64,000 nt of DNA from Fulvivirga marina (GTDB taxonomy: Bacteria > Bacteroidota > Bacteroidia > Cytophagales > Cyclobacteriaceae). Position 1 is the stretch's first letter; every line of letters begins with the position of its first letter. Both the position numbers and the translations under genes were made by a program. The notes beneath the pieces are model-generated. The model made no database searches. It saw nothing but the letters and a program-made list of their open reading frames with translations, and was not told the origin of the DNA. This document shows positions 35,609-47,300 of the stretch, in pieces. The DNA lies in contig NZ_JAEUGD010000064.1 of the NCBI RefSeq assembly GCF_016775155.1, positions 9,430-73,429 on the forward strand, given 5' to 3'.

Positions 35609-35829
35609 ACCTGCTTTTGTAACTCTTATTATTAAAACAGATACCGTATCAATTATTATACCTGAAATAATACATTTATTTAAAAATGTATTTGTGGCCA
35701 TTAAAACAGCCATATACAACGTGTTACAAAACGATTTTTTATAAATGAATTTATCCTTTCTGGCTGAATTGTTTTTAACAACGAAAGATTAGACTTTATT
35801 TTGGCTGTTCATTAACATATAAATATTCT

Positions 35830-36186
35830 ATGGCAGCAAGAGGAGGATTTTCCAGTAAGTTAGGTTTCATAGCAGCGGCAGCTGGATCCGCAGTAGGGCT
35901 AGGCAATATTTGGCAGTTTCCCTATGTGGCAGGTCAAAATGGAGGAGCAGCGTTTTTGCTGATTTATGTTGCATGGATTTTTTTAATTGGCTTACCAGTT
36001 ATGGTGGGTGAGATAGCGGTTGGAAGACGTACACTTTCTAATCCTTATGGAGCGTACAAACAGCTAGGAGGTAAATCATGGGCGCTCGTTGGTCTATTGG
36101 AAATATTCATCGAGAAATTTATATTAATAGTTAAAAAGATCAAATCTAGAGACTCCAATTTAGAACTTCAGCTGCACTTTAAATAA
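35830..36186 (+). pseudogene. Truncated sodium:neurotransmitter symporter gene
   Basis: Residues 1-90 match the N-terminus of SNF/NSS-family transporters: FSSKLGFIAAAAGSAVGLGN, IWQFPYVAGQNGGAAFLLIY, then LPVMVGEIAVGRRT and NPYGAYKQLGGKSW. This spans the first two membrane segments and the sodium/substrate-site unwound region of segment 1. Family members have about 450-550 residues and 11-12 segments. Here the similarity ends in a stretch (EIFIEKFILIVKKIKSRDS) that stops at 36186. The rest of the gene is absent, because the next gene on the other strand overlaps the end. It is a gene remnant, probably made by a deletion. Confidence 0.8.
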
Positions 36187-39100
36187 TGTCTTTTGAAGGC
36201 AACTGGACAGTAAATTTGGTGAATTTGTTTACCTCACTATCAACTTCTATGGAGCCACTGAGTTTTTGTACAGCCTTTTTAACCAAATACAGCCCTAAGC
36301 CATTTCCTTTTGATCTTTGTGAACCTCTATAGAAAAGGTCAAATATTCTGGGTTTAATGTCCGTTGTTATGCCATCTCCATTATCTTCCACACTGAGATA
36401 TATGTTGGAGAGCTTCTTTTTTGCCTTTATTTTTATAGTAATATCTCTTGATAACTCACTAAATATCAATGAGTTTTCAATTAGATTTTCAAGTATTATC
36501 TTCAACAAATTCTGATCTGAATAGAAAATGAGGTCGTCTTCTGCCTGATTAATGATCTTATAATTAGTTTTATTAACTCGGAGCGATTTTTTAATATCAT
36601 GTACCAAGGTCTCCAGGTTGATAGGAGTATAGCTTACTGTGGTTTGCATGATGACATGCATGGAAAGGAGTTTCCCTAATATGTTGTTCATATTATTAGA
36701 GGTCTCTTCGATACGAACAAAAAAATCAAGATATTTTGGGTCCTTGGACAATGTTTTGCCCAACATTGCCAGCCCGAGAAGACTGGCGGTAGGGCCTTTC
36801 AGGTCATGTGAGGCTCGGTAGATAAAGGTATCCAATTCTTCATTGGTAGCTTTTAGCCTTTCTAATGTCAGGCTGAGGTCTTTAGTTCTTTCTTCAACCT
36901 TCTCTTCCAGTCTGGAATTTACTTTTGTAAGCTCCTCATTAACATGAGTGATCTTTTCATGGGCATCTTCAAGCTCTATATTTTTTTCGGAGAGTAACTC
37001 ATGTTGCTGCATAAGCTCTTCCTTTTGCTCTTCAAGGCGGGCATTGATATCTCTTAGCTCAGAGGTTTGCTCCTGTACTAATGCCGTTAACGTTTTGTTG
37101 CGTTTTTCTACATTGTAAAGACTTAGGCGAAATGCTCCGAAAATAAGAAGCATTGCACTTAGAATTATACCAAGCATAAATCCTGAAGTTTCATAGAAAT
37201 GAGGTGCTACAATAATGGTTAGTACAGCTGGATTTTCATTCCACACACCGTCTTCATTGCTTGCTGTAACCATGAACTTGTAGGTTCCATATTTCAGGTT
37301 TGTATATTGAGCTTCCCTTATAGTTTTTCCGTCAACCCACTGCTTATCAAACCCTTCAAGCATAAACCTGTACTTTACTTTTGAGGGTGAAGTATAGTTT
37401 AATGCTTCATATTTGATGACTATCCTTTGGACCTCAGGGGACAGCTTAATAGTATCTTTTTTTAACTTATGTTCTGTAGTATTTGCAATTACATTAGTGA
37501 CAAAAACCGGCGGAGGTGTATGGTTATGTGCTATAGATCCAGGCTCAATAACAAATACACCATTGAGGGCCGGTATCCATATCTTTCCGTTGGTGCTAAT
37601 CAAAGACTTAGCAGCTCCGGTACATTCTGCTACATCGAGACCGTCCTGCTTATCATACGTTCGAAAGCTGATGCTCCCTATTCGTCCTTCTGCAAAATCA
37701 TTTAGCTGCTTTTTACTTACTTTTACCACACCTTTACTAGTGGGCAACCAGACATCTCCATACTCATCTTCCAGAAAATCAAACGGAGCATCAGTAGCAA
37801 GTCCATGTGCAGCAGTTATATTGAAAAAGTTTTTTCCTTTCATTCGACATATGCCCGCGTTAGTCATTATCCAGGTTACATTGTTTTTATCAGTATAGGT
37901 GTTAAATATCAAGTTGCTGGGCAAGCCATTTTCCTTGGTTATGTATTTAATACTTCCATCTGGTTGTAAAATATTGAGACCATTTTCGTTAGTTCCTATA
38001 AGCAGGTTCCCCTGATTATCTTCTCTGATGGACATAATAAAATCAGAATTTAGCAGAGTTGATTTATTTATAATGGCAAATTGATCTTCACTGGTTACCT
38101 TAGCCAGGCCTCCAGCCCTTGTACCGATCCAAATAGTGCCGTGTGAATCCTCATAAACAAGTCTTACTTTGATATCTGGTAGTCCGTTTTCCATGGTATA
38201 CCACTTTTCCTCACCTGACTTCTTTTTCAAAAGCAGGCCCATGGAAGTACCCACCCAGAGATTCCCTTTAGAGTCTTTCAATATACTTCTGACCCTTCTG
38301 TCAGGCAGATTTGTTTTTAAGTCAAGTCGTCCTACCTCACCGTCACGAACCGTATTAATTACCCCCGTATTTGTTCCAATAAGAAAAGTGCTGTCGTCAT
38401 ATTGAGCTACGCTACTTATGGCTTGTGATGCCAGGCCGTCCTGTACGGTGTAATTGATGAATTTACTTTTTCTGATCAGTGCCAGACCTGTATAGTAAGT
38501 GGTGCCCCAGATACTACCATCTTCATCTACAAAGGCATCGGTAAAAAACTCACCAGGTATGATCTCTTCCAATGGAAGTTTAAGCCACTTCGTACTACCT
38601 GCCAACTTTTTAAATAAACCGCAATCAGAGGCTACCCAAAGATTGTTTTGTTTGTCCTCAAACATTTTGGTAATAAAGCATGCACCTATTTCGTTGATCA
38701 ATTCAAATGATTTACCATTAAATCGGGTTAAACCTATATTGGTACCTACCCACATGGTACCTACACTGTCAAAATACACAACTGCTATATGGTCTTCAGG
38801 GAGGCCGTCTTCCATAGTGAATACCTGGAAATTGTTATCCTTATATTTTACAAGCCCATTGCCTTCTGTTCCTATCCATAATTCTCCATCTTCAGACTCT
38901 ATAATTGCACTTATCGTAATATTCTCAATCGAAGGATGACGTCTAAACTTTTTGATCACGTTATTCTCACGATAATGTAAACCGTTACCCCGGGTGCCGA
39001 TCCAGATGCGATCTTCATTGTTTATGTATATAGTTTGAATGGATTGAGCTTTAAGGCTTTCATTATTTTCACTCTTAAACTCCCCATTTTCATATGACAT

Positions 39101-39451
39101 AAGCCCCTCTCCATATGTCCCTATCCATAGTTTGTGTTTGGAGTCCTCTTCAATTTGTGCAATAGCATTTGAGGGTAGATCATTTTTAGCTCTGTTATAA
39201 GTTTTGAACTCAATGCCGTCGAATTTCACAATACCATCATAAGAGGAAATCCAGATATACCCTTTGTTTGATTTATGGACATAAGTTAATGTGTTCGCAG
39301 GAAGTCCGTCATCGGTAGTCCACCTGTCAACATAATATTGCGTGTTGGGTTTGCCGGGCATAGAAAGTCTTTTCGACTGTCCGTGAGAGGCATAGCTACC
39401 CGTCAGCAGCAAAGTTAAAATGAGGAGCAGGGATTTAAACAGGTATAACAT
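36179..39451 (-). CDS. Propeller-type sensor histidine kinase
   Basis: This 1090-residue protein has a signal peptide (MLYLFKSLLLILTLLLTGSYA). About a dozen two-component-regulator propeller repeats (pattern xLWIGTxxxGLxxY, e.g. IWIGTRGNGLHY) form periplasmic beta-propellers to residue ~660. Then come a Y_Y_Y domain, one membrane segment (about 765-785), a long coiled coil (780-870) and a kinase core with FIYRASHDLKGPTASLLGL (phosphoacceptor His) and ATPase motifs DNGDGI and GNGLGLYLVKK. There is no receiver or DNA-binding domain, so it needs a separate response regulator. Ligand unknown. Confidence 0.92.
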   Translation of the reverse strand: MLYLFKSLLLILTLLLTGSYASHGQSKRLSMPGKPNTQYYVDRWTTDDGLPANTLTYVHKSNKGYIWISSYDGIVKFDGIEFKTYNRAKNDLPSNAIAQIEEDSKHKLWIGTYGEGLMSYENGEFKSENNESLKAQSIQTIYINNEDRIWIGTRGNGLHYRENNVIKKFRRHPSIENITISAIIESEDGELWIGTEGNGLVKYKDNNFQVFTMEDGLPEDHIAVVYFDSVGTMWVGTNIGLTRFNGKSFELINEIGACFITKMFEDKQNNLWVASDCGLFKKLAGSTKWLKLPLEEIIPGEFFTDAFVDEDGSIWGTTYYTGLALIRKSKFINYTVQDGLASQAISSVAQYDDSTFLIGTNTGVINTVRDGEVGRLDLKTNLPDRRVRSILKDSKGNLWVGTSMGLLLKKKSGEEKWYTMENGLPDIKVRLVYEDSHGTIWIGTRAGGLAKVTSEDQFAIINKSTLLNSDFIMSIREDNQGNLLIGTNENGLNILQPDGSIKYITKENGLPSNLIFNTYTDKNNVTWIMTNAGICRMKGKNFFNITAAHGLATDAPFDFLEDEYGDVWLPTSKGVVKVSKKQLNDFAEGRIGSISFRTYDKQDGLDVAECTGAAKSLISTNGKIWIPALNGVFVIEPGSIAHNHTPPPVFVTNVIANTTEHKLKKDTIKLSPEVQRIVIKYEALNYTSPSKVKYRFMLEGFDKQWVDGKTIREAQYTNLKYGTYKFMVTASNEDGVWNENPAVLTIIVAPHFYETSGFMLGIILSAMLLIFGAFRLSLYNVEKRNKTLTALVQEQTSELRDINARLEEQKEELMQQHELLSEKNIELEDAHEKITHVNEELTKVNSRLEEKVEERTKDLSLTLERLKATNEELDTFIYRASHDLKGPTASLLGLAMLGKTLSKDPKYLDFFVRIEETSNNMNNILGKLLSMHVIMQTTVSYTPINLETLVHDIKKSLRVNKTNYKIINQAEDDLIFYSDQNLLKIILENLIENSLIFSELSRDITIKIKAKKKLSNIYLSVEDNGDGITTDIKPRIFDLFYRGSQRSKGNGLGLYLVKKAVQKLSGSIEVDSEVNKFTKFTVQLPSKDII

Positions 39452-39797
39452 TAATAAAAAACTATGATCAATGAATATAGCAAATATTTGTGGTTATCTT
39501 ATTGTTGTCAGCTTATATGTTGTTGTTAATCAAATTATTATTGATGCAGTGGTTAAAGAGCCATGCCAAATATTAGATGTAAGTTCAGTATAGAGTTTTT
39601 TTACTTATCTGAATAATTAATTAATTTAAACATGTTTAAACATGATTTTGGAGAATAGGCCCATATTTAATATTCACATGAGCTACCATTAGTTGTAAAA
39701 TATACTATGACTCCTCAATAATTAGAGATGTTTTTTAGTATAATCTAAATTTCTATACTTATATTACTTATTGTTTTCTTGTTAGAAACCCTGATTG
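39452..39797. other. Intergenic region with overlapping palindromes
   Basis: This AT-rich spacer separates two divergent kinase genes. TTTAAACATGTTTAAA (39625-39640) and CATGTTTAAACATG (39631-39644) are overlapping perfect palindromes and could be a regulator site. Nothing else of note is visible. Confidence 0.45.
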
Positions 39798-41495
39798 ATG
39801 GAGGTAAAACAATCACTTTTTCATTTAGCTAACTTAGGGATTAAGGAAGGACAGACAATAGTTCAGCAAAGACGTATCCGGCTTCTAAACGTTATCACTT
39901 TGATAAGCTTAGGCTTGTCCCTGTTTTTCTTAATTATTGATTTTTTCCTTGGGGTATATTATCAGGCATTCATGAATCTTGGTGCCATAGTGTTTGTGGC
40001 AATCCCAGTACTATACTTAAACCATATAGGAAAGAATAGCTTTGCCAGAATCTACTTTCTTGCCATGTCTCTATGTTTTATCAATTCAGCATCGTATGTA
40101 ACCATTAGTCAATTAAGAGATACGGATACGGAAAATATTCTGATTGGCTTTTCTGCATTGATCATTGTGCTTTATGATAATCCCAAAAAGCAGATCTTCT
40201 TTTCCATAACGGCTTTATCGCTGATAGCCCTAAAAACCATTAAACATGAAGTCATGGGGTGGGCATTTGATGGGGACTTTGCGCTTTTACTCATCAATTT
40301 GCTCGCGTCTTTTATCTGTATATATATATTTACAGGAGCTTTCAAAAGTGATTTACTTGCTACGTTAGAGGTACTCCAGAGTTATAATCAGCAACTAGAA
40401 AAGCAGCAGGAAGAGAATTCAAAACAAAAGGAGGCCTTAACGGCTAACAAACATTTGCTTAGATCAATGATAGACCATGTACCATTATTTCTGGCTATGG
40501 TAGATCATGAGGGCAAGTATTTGATTGTAAACGCGCGCTATGAACATGCTTTTGGTTTACCAGTAGATGAGATTGAAGGGAAGCACTATAAAGAACTGTT
40601 GCCTAACCATCTTTTAGAGGTGCATCAGCCCTTAATTGAGAAGTGCATGCAGGGAGAAGATGCTGAATTCAGCGAATTTAATACGCTGCCCTCCGGTGAG
40701 TCTTTTTATGCATTTGGTAAATATAAGCCTGTCAAAGACCAACATGGGAAAGTGACTGCATTTGTCGTCTATGTAGCTGATATTACCCAACTCAAAAATG
40801 CGGAACATGAACTCAAACAAATGAATACTACCAAGAATAAACTGCTGAGTATTGTTTCCCACGACCTGAAAAGTCCTATCCGTTCATTGCAGGGTCTTTT
40901 ATCTATAGCTCACAGTATTTCTCCTGATGAATTTCAGCAGATTACGGGAAAGATAGAGAAGCAGGTAAGAGCTGTTTCTTTTACTATGGATAATCTGTTG
41001 AGTTGGGTTAAATCACAGCTTGAGGGTTTTAAGTTAAATATTTCCAATGTTAACATCAGTGATATAGTAACGAACTGTACTGATCTCTATACTGAAGATA
41101 TTGATGCCAAGGGAATCAGACTGATAAACAATTTGGATACCACAGTTAAAGTCAAAGCAGATCCTGATCACTTGAAATTAATCATTAGGAATATATTAAG
41201 TAATTCGATAAAATTCACTTCAGGAGGAACTATAACAATCAGCTCCCGAAGACTGGATGGAGAAATGGAAATTGTAATTGAGGATACAGGTATAGGTATG
41301 TCAAAGGAAAAGATCAAAGAACTTCTGTTACCTCATTTACACACCTCTGAACAGGGAACGGGAGGCGAACAGGGGACTGGTTTAGGGTTGGCGCTTTGCG
41401 TAGATATGCTTGCGCTCATAGGAGGACGACTGGATATTATCAGTTCGGCGGGTAATGGTACATCTGTCCATATTTATTTGCCTGAGGATGAGTAG
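39798..41495 (+). CDS. Membrane PAS-domain sensor histidine kinase
   Basis: This 565-residue protein has five or six membrane segments in the first ~190 residues, a short coiled coil, a PAS domain at about 220-340 (MIDHVPLFLAMVDHEGKYLI, ending FVVYVADITQLKN) and a kinase core with LSIVSHDLKSPIRSLQGLL and ATPase motifs DTGIGMS and GTGLGLALCVDM. The start is the ATG at 39798; a TTG one codon earlier is less likely. There is no response regulator nearby. The membrane part resembles 7TM/MASE-like sensor modules but I cannot name it. Confidence 0.9.
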   Translation: MEVKQSLFHLANLGIKEGQTIVQQRRIRLLNVITLISLGLSLFFLIIDFFLGVYYQAFMNLGAIVFVAIPVLYLNHIGKNSFARIYFLAMSLCFINSASYVTISQLRDTDTENILIGFSALIIVLYDNPKKQIFFSITALSLIALKTIKHEVMGWAFDGDFALLLINLLASFICIYIFTGAFKSDLLATLEVLQSYNQQLEKQQEENSKQKEALTANKHLLRSMIDHVPLFLAMVDHEGKYLIVNARYEHAFGLPVDEIEGKHYKELLPNHLLEVHQPLIEKCMQGEDAEFSEFNTLPSGESFYAFGKYKPVKDQHGKVTAFVVYVADITQLKNAEHELKQMNTTKNKLLSIVSHDLKSPIRSLQGLLSIAHSISPDEFQQITGKIEKQVRAVSFTMDNLLSWVKSQLEGFKLNISNVNISDIVTNCTDLYTEDIDAKGIRLINNLDTTVKVKADPDHLKLIIRNILSNSIKFTSGGTITISSRRLDGEMEIVIEDTGIGMSKEKIKELLLPHLHTSEQGTGGEQGTGLGLALCVDMLALIGGRLDIISSAGNGTSVHIYLPEDE

Positions 41496-41592
41496 ATGTG
41501 TAGTGCGGTTATGGAATTTCTTCATTACTTTGTGAGCATCTCAAGGTAGCTAAATTGTAAATAACCAACCCGAACATAACTTCACAATCCGA

Positions 41593-43815
41593 ATGATCGA
41601 ACCAGTAATAAGATTCTTTAAAAGTTTCGATTTTTTTAAGAGTTTTATTCTTACCCTATCTATACTTATCTCTCTTTTTTTTGCCTGGCAATTCAATAGA
41701 TATGATATAGGCATGGGGCTTATTATTGGTATGTTTGCCTGTGCACCGGCTGATATAGCAGGAGGGAGAAGACATCGTATTATAGGGTTGCTTGTCGCTA
41801 ATTTTTTTACCATTCTCGCCACGCTAATTATTAATCTCACCGCCTTTAATTTGCTGCTACTGATACCTGTATTAGGAATTCTTGTATTTGCCATTTCTAT
41901 TATTTCCGTTTTTGGTTTCAGAGCCTCATTAGTGTCATTTGCAGGTTTATTAGCGATCGTTTTCAGCTTTGCACACCCGCAATCTGGCATGGAGCTGATG
42001 CTTCATTTGGCCATGATCGGCCTTGGAGGTCTATGGTATTTACTGTTTTCGCTACTATCACATCATTTAGCCGATAAAAATCATACCTCACAGTTAATGG
42101 CAGAGTGTATGGCTTTAACTTCTCAATACTTGCGGGTGAAAGCGCAGATGACCTTTCTCAGAGATGATGACAGTAAAGAATTACAGAATGAACTGTTTGA
42201 GTTACAAACTCAACTTAACGAAAAGCATGAGACGTTAAGAGAAATTCTGTTGGTTTCAAGGCAGAACTTTGGACTTTCCAACTTTGCCAAGAGGCAGGTG
42301 TTGATCTTTATAGAGCTTATTGATATCCTGGAACTTGCAGTAGCCAATCTTGCAGGTAAACATGATGAAAGACTTTTTGCCCAAGACGATGGTAAATATT
42401 TTAATTCCTTTTCCAAGCTGGCTTTTGAGATCGTTGATAGGCTCGATTACTTTTCCAGGACTATAGGGAGTCGAAAGCCATTGAATGTGAGTCAGACTCT
42501 TAATGATTTATTGGATAAAGCCAATGAAGAAATTAGGGCATATACAAGGTCTGATACTTCTGCGGTTGTGAGAGAAAATGTACTCCACTTACAAAATAAG
42601 TATGATTATCTGCACAAATTGGTTCAAAGGCTAGAGGTGATAGAAAATGTGATGAACAACCTGTATAACAGGAACCAGGTGTTACTCAGGGGTAAATATT
42701 CATCCAGATTCATTACACAACAAGACTATGACCTGAAAAACCTTGTTGAGAATATCAGTTTGAAGTCTCCGATATTCAGGCACAGCTTAAGGTTAGCAGT
42801 CACAATATTGGTAGGACTTATTGTAGGTGCCATCTTCCCATTTCAAAATTCCTATTGGATACTTCTAACCATCATTGTGATTATGAGGCCGGGCTATTCG
42901 CTCACGAAACAGCGGTCTAAGCAGCGGATATATGGAACTTTGATTGGTGCAGCAATAGCTGTAGTGGTTGTCTTGATTACACAGAATTTCTATGTATACG
43001 GCGTGTTGGCAGGTGTTACCTTTTTAATGGCCTTTGCCCTTGTGCAGCGCAATTATAAAAGCTCAGCGATTTTTATCACGCTGAGTATAGTATTCATCTA
43101 TGCAATTATTCAGCCCGATGTGCTAAGCGTAATCCGGTTTAGAGTGATAGATACATTGACAGGTGCTGCTTTGGCGATAGCGGCCAATACATTCTTATGG
43201 CCTTCATGGGAGTCTTTGAGTATAAAAGAATTCATTACTGAAACCATTGAAGCCAATATGCTTTACTTAAAAGAAATCAATAATTACTATCACCACAAAA
43301 ACGATACAGATCCATCATATAAACTATCACGAAAGAATGCTTTTCTAGCCATAGGAAACTTAAACGCAGCTTTTCAAAGAATGGCTCAGGAACCGAAATC
43401 ACAGCAGAAGAACCTCTCGAATATGTATGAAGTAGTTACCTTAAACCATACATTCCTGTCTTTGGCAGCTGCCCTGGGCACTTACATTCATAACCATAAG
43501 ACCACGGAAGCATCACGCTATTTTGAAATGTATATAGCAGGTATTTGTGAGAATCTGGATATTGCCTTGCGTACGGTAAAGCAGGAATATGTACATGATC
43601 ATGAAACAGAAGCAAAAGTAGAAGAGGCGCAACAATATCTTGAAAAACAGTATCATAAGTTAATTGATGAAAGTAATCAAGGAATAGCCGATGAATCATC
43701 CAATGTTTTAGTTACACCTGAAATTCAAGAGATCAGGCTGATATCCGAGCAATTGAAGTGGATGTATTCCATTTCAGATAATCTGAAGAAGGTAGTGGGG
43801 GCAAAGGGAGTGTAA
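41593..43815 (+). CDS. FUSC/YccS-family membrane protein
   Basis: This 740-residue inner-membrane protein has two blocks of hydrophobic segments (about 15-155 and 385-520), each followed by a large helical cytosolic region. The second block carries the FUSC signature (FRHSLRLAVTILVGLIVGAI, YWILLTIIVIMRPGYSLTKQRSKQR). YccS/YhfK relatives share this duplicated layout and are loosely linked to aromatic acid export; no pump partner genes are present here. It stands alone downstream of the kinase gene. Confidence 0.88.
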   Translation: MIEPVIRFFKSFDFFKSFILTLSILISLFFAWQFNRYDIGMGLIIGMFACAPADIAGGRRHRIIGLLVANFFTILATLIINLTAFNLLLLIPVLGILVFAISIISVFGFRASLVSFAGLLAIVFSFAHPQSGMELMLHLAMIGLGGLWYLLFSLLSHHLADKNHTSQLMAECMALTSQYLRVKAQMTFLRDDDSKELQNELFELQTQLNEKHETLREILLVSRQNFGLSNFAKRQVLIFIELIDILELAVANLAGKHDERLFAQDDGKYFNSFSKLAFEIVDRLDYFSRTIGSRKPLNVSQTLNDLLDKANEEIRAYTRSDTSAVVRENVLHLQNKYDYLHKLVQRLEVIENVMNNLYNRNQVLLRGKYSSRFITQQDYDLKNLVENISLKSPIFRHSLRLAVTILVGLIVGAIFPFQNSYWILLTIIVIMRPGYSLTKQRSKQRIYGTLIGAAIAVVVVLITQNFYVYGVLAGVTFLMAFALVQRNYKSSAIFITLSIVFIYAIIQPDVLSVIRFRVIDTLTGAALAIAANTFLWPSWESLSIKEFITETIEANMLYLKEINNYYHHKNDTDPSYKLSRKNAFLAIGNLNAAFQRMAQEPKSQQKNLSNMYEVVTLNHTFLSLAAALGTYIHNHKTTEASRYFEMYIAGICENLDIALRTVKQEYVHDHETEAKVEEAQQYLEKQYHKLIDESNQGIADESSNVLVTPEIQEIRLISEQLKWMYSISDNLKKVVGAKGV

Positions 43816-44381
43816 TAAACTCTATGTCCTGCTCTTATAAATGAAAAATGTTTTTGTTTACAATAGGAAGTATTTGACACTACTCATAAGAATAAAATAA
43901 AAAAAATGAAAAAAATGATTCGAATTAATGTATTGATTAGTAGTTATTTATCTTGAGGTACTCTATGGTATTTAAGTTGAACATATTGCCTGCCATTTTA
44001 ATAGTGAGCGAATAGTTTGTAGCTTTATACTTTTAAATAATATAGTTAGTCAATGTCTTTACACGGAATACATTGATTACGAATCATCCCCATATTAACT
44101 AAGCAGAACGGCTTGTAATGCATAGCAAAAGGATAGCCCTGTCCTTCTGTACATAGTTGTTTAAATTTTAACAAGTGATACATTTTTTTTAGGCAATTAC
44201 ATCCGTAAGTAAGCTGCTTGAAAGTTAATAAATGCAAAAAAAAGATGCATTTGAAACTGTATGTCAGGTCAAGACCTCTGATATACAAATTTACTAGCGC
44301 CCCATTAAATAAGTTAAATGACTTATTATGCCTGCTAGGGAGCCCCAGCCCTTTGCGCATAGTATTTTTTAAATACAACAA
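43816..44381. other. Long leader region before the giant surface operon
   Basis: These 566 bases are strongly AT-rich and hold no credible gene. Inverted repeats include AAATGCA / TGCATTT at 44230-44236 and 44246-44252, and the perfect AGGTC-AA-GACCT at 44266-44277. This is the likely regulatory region of the 44.4-58.9 kb operon, but no convincing TAnnTTTG box was found. Confidence 0.45.
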
Positions 44382-47300
44382 ATGAAACAACAATTTCAAA
44401 GGCAGTTACTTACGTTGCTGTTTTCTGTTATAACCATCCTTTGCGCTTATGGTGAAACATATATTACCGACAGTACTACTTCCGACACCACCAACCTCGA
44501 AGCGAAAATCCATGCCTTACACGAAAAGGTGGTCAGTGAAGACAGACTAACAACTTCCTTCAAAGAAACTGATCTGGCCAGTTTACCTATAGGCATTGTC
44601 AAGAACATTGGTGGTAAGCGCTATATCATAGCTATTGATAAAGCAAGATTTACTCCTCAGGGAGCCTTTTTCGATGCCTATATTTCTCTGTCGGTACCGT
44701 TTTCAACCAAACCTCTGGCATTCAAAGCTCAAAATGTAGCTTTTCAACCCGGGGGGCTGGCAAATAGCTCCATGATGCGTCTGACACTTGCCTCTAAACA
44801 TGAAAGAGAGATCAATAGCAAGATTAAACTCGTTCTGCCTGCTGAAGGAGAGAGGAACTTTATAGAATGGGACTGCAACGGTTTTAAATCTGTCAACCTC
44901 AAAGGCGAATTTGAATTCAGTAAAGACATGCTTATTTCAGATGATCCGAAAAAAGATAAAGTTACCGCCACCTTCGAAGTAAACACCGGAGATCCCGGTT
45001 CGATCATCACAGCAGTAAATATCTCCCCATTCCAGGTCAAAGCCTTAAAAGGCTTCTCCTTTGAAGTACAGGATGCCGTTGTTGATTACAGCGATATTGC
45101 CAATCCTGCAGCTATCCGTTTTCCTGAAGACTATGAAAATGACCCTCAACTTGCATTGCTCTGGGAGGGCTTTTACCTTAAAAAACTCACCGTTACCCTA
45201 CCTGAAGAACTGCTCACTAAAAATGGTAGAGCGAAAATACAGGCTGAAAACCTGATCATTGATAAAGCCGGCGTCTCTGGCACCTTCAGTGCCATCAACA
45301 TTTTCAACAGTGAGACTGGTACATTGGACGGTTGGCCACTTTCCGTGACTGATTTGAGCGTTACGCTTTTAAAAGATAAACTATCAGGAGCAGGCTTCAA
45401 GGGCGAACTCACCCTGCCGATATTTAACAACCCCATGGGATATGAAGCCCTGATTTACAATGAAGACCACCAGACCAACTACCTCTTTTCCGTACAAACC
45501 GGAAAGAGCTTTAATGCCCCCATCCTAGGAGCTGATATAGAGCTCGATTCATCCTCCTTTATCAAAATATCCAAAATTGATGGCAGGTTCAGGCCTGAAG
45601 CCATACTGAACGGCAAAGCCAGCGTCAAGTCCGGAGGTGTCAACTTTAAAGAACTACACTTTCAAAAACTTCACCTGGCCACCGTGAAGCCTTATGTAAG
45701 AAGTGGAGTATGGTCACTTGTGGGTGAAGAACAAGAAGTTGCCAACTTTCCGGTCAGCATTCAAAATATTGTAGTTCAACACAACCAGCAGCTTATGAAA
45801 CTGACTGCGGATGTCAGCCTGGCATTAATGAACAAAGAGGATAAAGGGTTTGGTGCTAAAACAACAGTTTCGGTTTTCGGAGAGATAGAAGAAGAAGTCA
45901 TACAAGTGGGAGAAGAAACCGTTACCGAACAAAAGTGGGTCTACGGAGGCACTAATGTCGCCGATATTCACATCAAGGCAAACGGAGGATGTTATAAACT
46001 TGAAGGCACCCTGAGCCTGTTTGATAACGACAACGTCTACGGTTCAGGTTTTAGAGGTAAGATCAGTGCCACCTTCAACCCCGGTCCCATGGTAGAAGCC
46101 ACTGCGCAGTTTGGCTCCGTTAATAAAATGCGCTACTGGTATACTGATGCTAAAGTGAGCCTGCCTTCACCGATAGGAACAGGCTTTGGTATTTATGGCT
46201 TTGGCGGAGGCATGTATTATCATATGATCATGCAGAAATTTGATCAGGTAACCCTTAGTGATGCCTCTGTTTCTGGTAATCATACCCTACAGGTAGGAAA
46301 AACCCAAAGTGGAGTAGTTTTTACCCCGGATGCCTCCATAGGTCTTGGTTTTCGGGCCACCGTCATGCTGGGCACCATTCCATCTCCCAAACCTTTTAAT
46401 GGTGATGCTACTTTTGAAATGGCCTTCAACAATTCAGGTGGGTTGCGCTACATAGGCTTTACGGGACAAGGCTACTTCATGACCGATATGAAAAACCGGA
46501 ACATAGAAAAAGCTCCCATGTTTGCCGACCTGATGATGCTCTATGACTTTAATAACAAGACTTTTCATGCCACGGTAGATACCTATGTCAACGCATATGG
46601 CCTGATCAAAGGTATCCATGAACGCGGACTGGCCGGTTCAGCCGTACTCCACTTCTCACCCGAAGAGTGGTACATCCATATAGGCACACCGGACCAGCGC
46701 ATAGGGTTAGAGTTTGTAGGCCTCGTAAGAACAGGATCATACTTTATGGTAGGTACCAACATACCCGGCATGCCGATACCACCGGCCCAGGTATCAGAGA
46801 TTCTTGGGGATATGGATCTTGATTTTATGCGTGATGAAAATGCCCTGGGTTCAGGAGCAGGTTTTGCTTTCGGTACCGCCATGCAGATTGGAACCGGTAA
46901 ACTCAGGTTCCTTATGTTTTATGGAGAATTTGAAGCAGGCCTGGGTTTTGATATCATGCTCAAAGACTATGGAAATGCCCAATGTGCCGGAAGTAGTGGA
47001 CCTATAGGGATCAACGGATGGTACGCTTCCGGCCAGGCCTGGGCTTATGTGATGGGTCGCATTGGTATTAAGGTAAAACTGAAATTTATAAAAGGAGAGT
47101 TTGACATCCTTCGCATTGGAGCTGCAGCTGTATTGCAGGCCAAACTGCCCAACCCAGTCTATATGCAGGGAATTGTTGGAGGGGAGTTTTCGATACTAGG
47201 AGGACTTGTCAAAGGAAAATGTCGTTTCAAAATGACCATTGGCGAAGAATGTGAAATACTGGGCGTTAGCGAAACCACAGGCATCAAAGTGGTGTCAGAT

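Noticed and set aside
44046-44399. A 117-residue - strand frame in the leader of the giant operon
   Set aside because: Low-complexity AT-derived sequence with no motif; it overlaps the start of the 44382 gene on the other strand.
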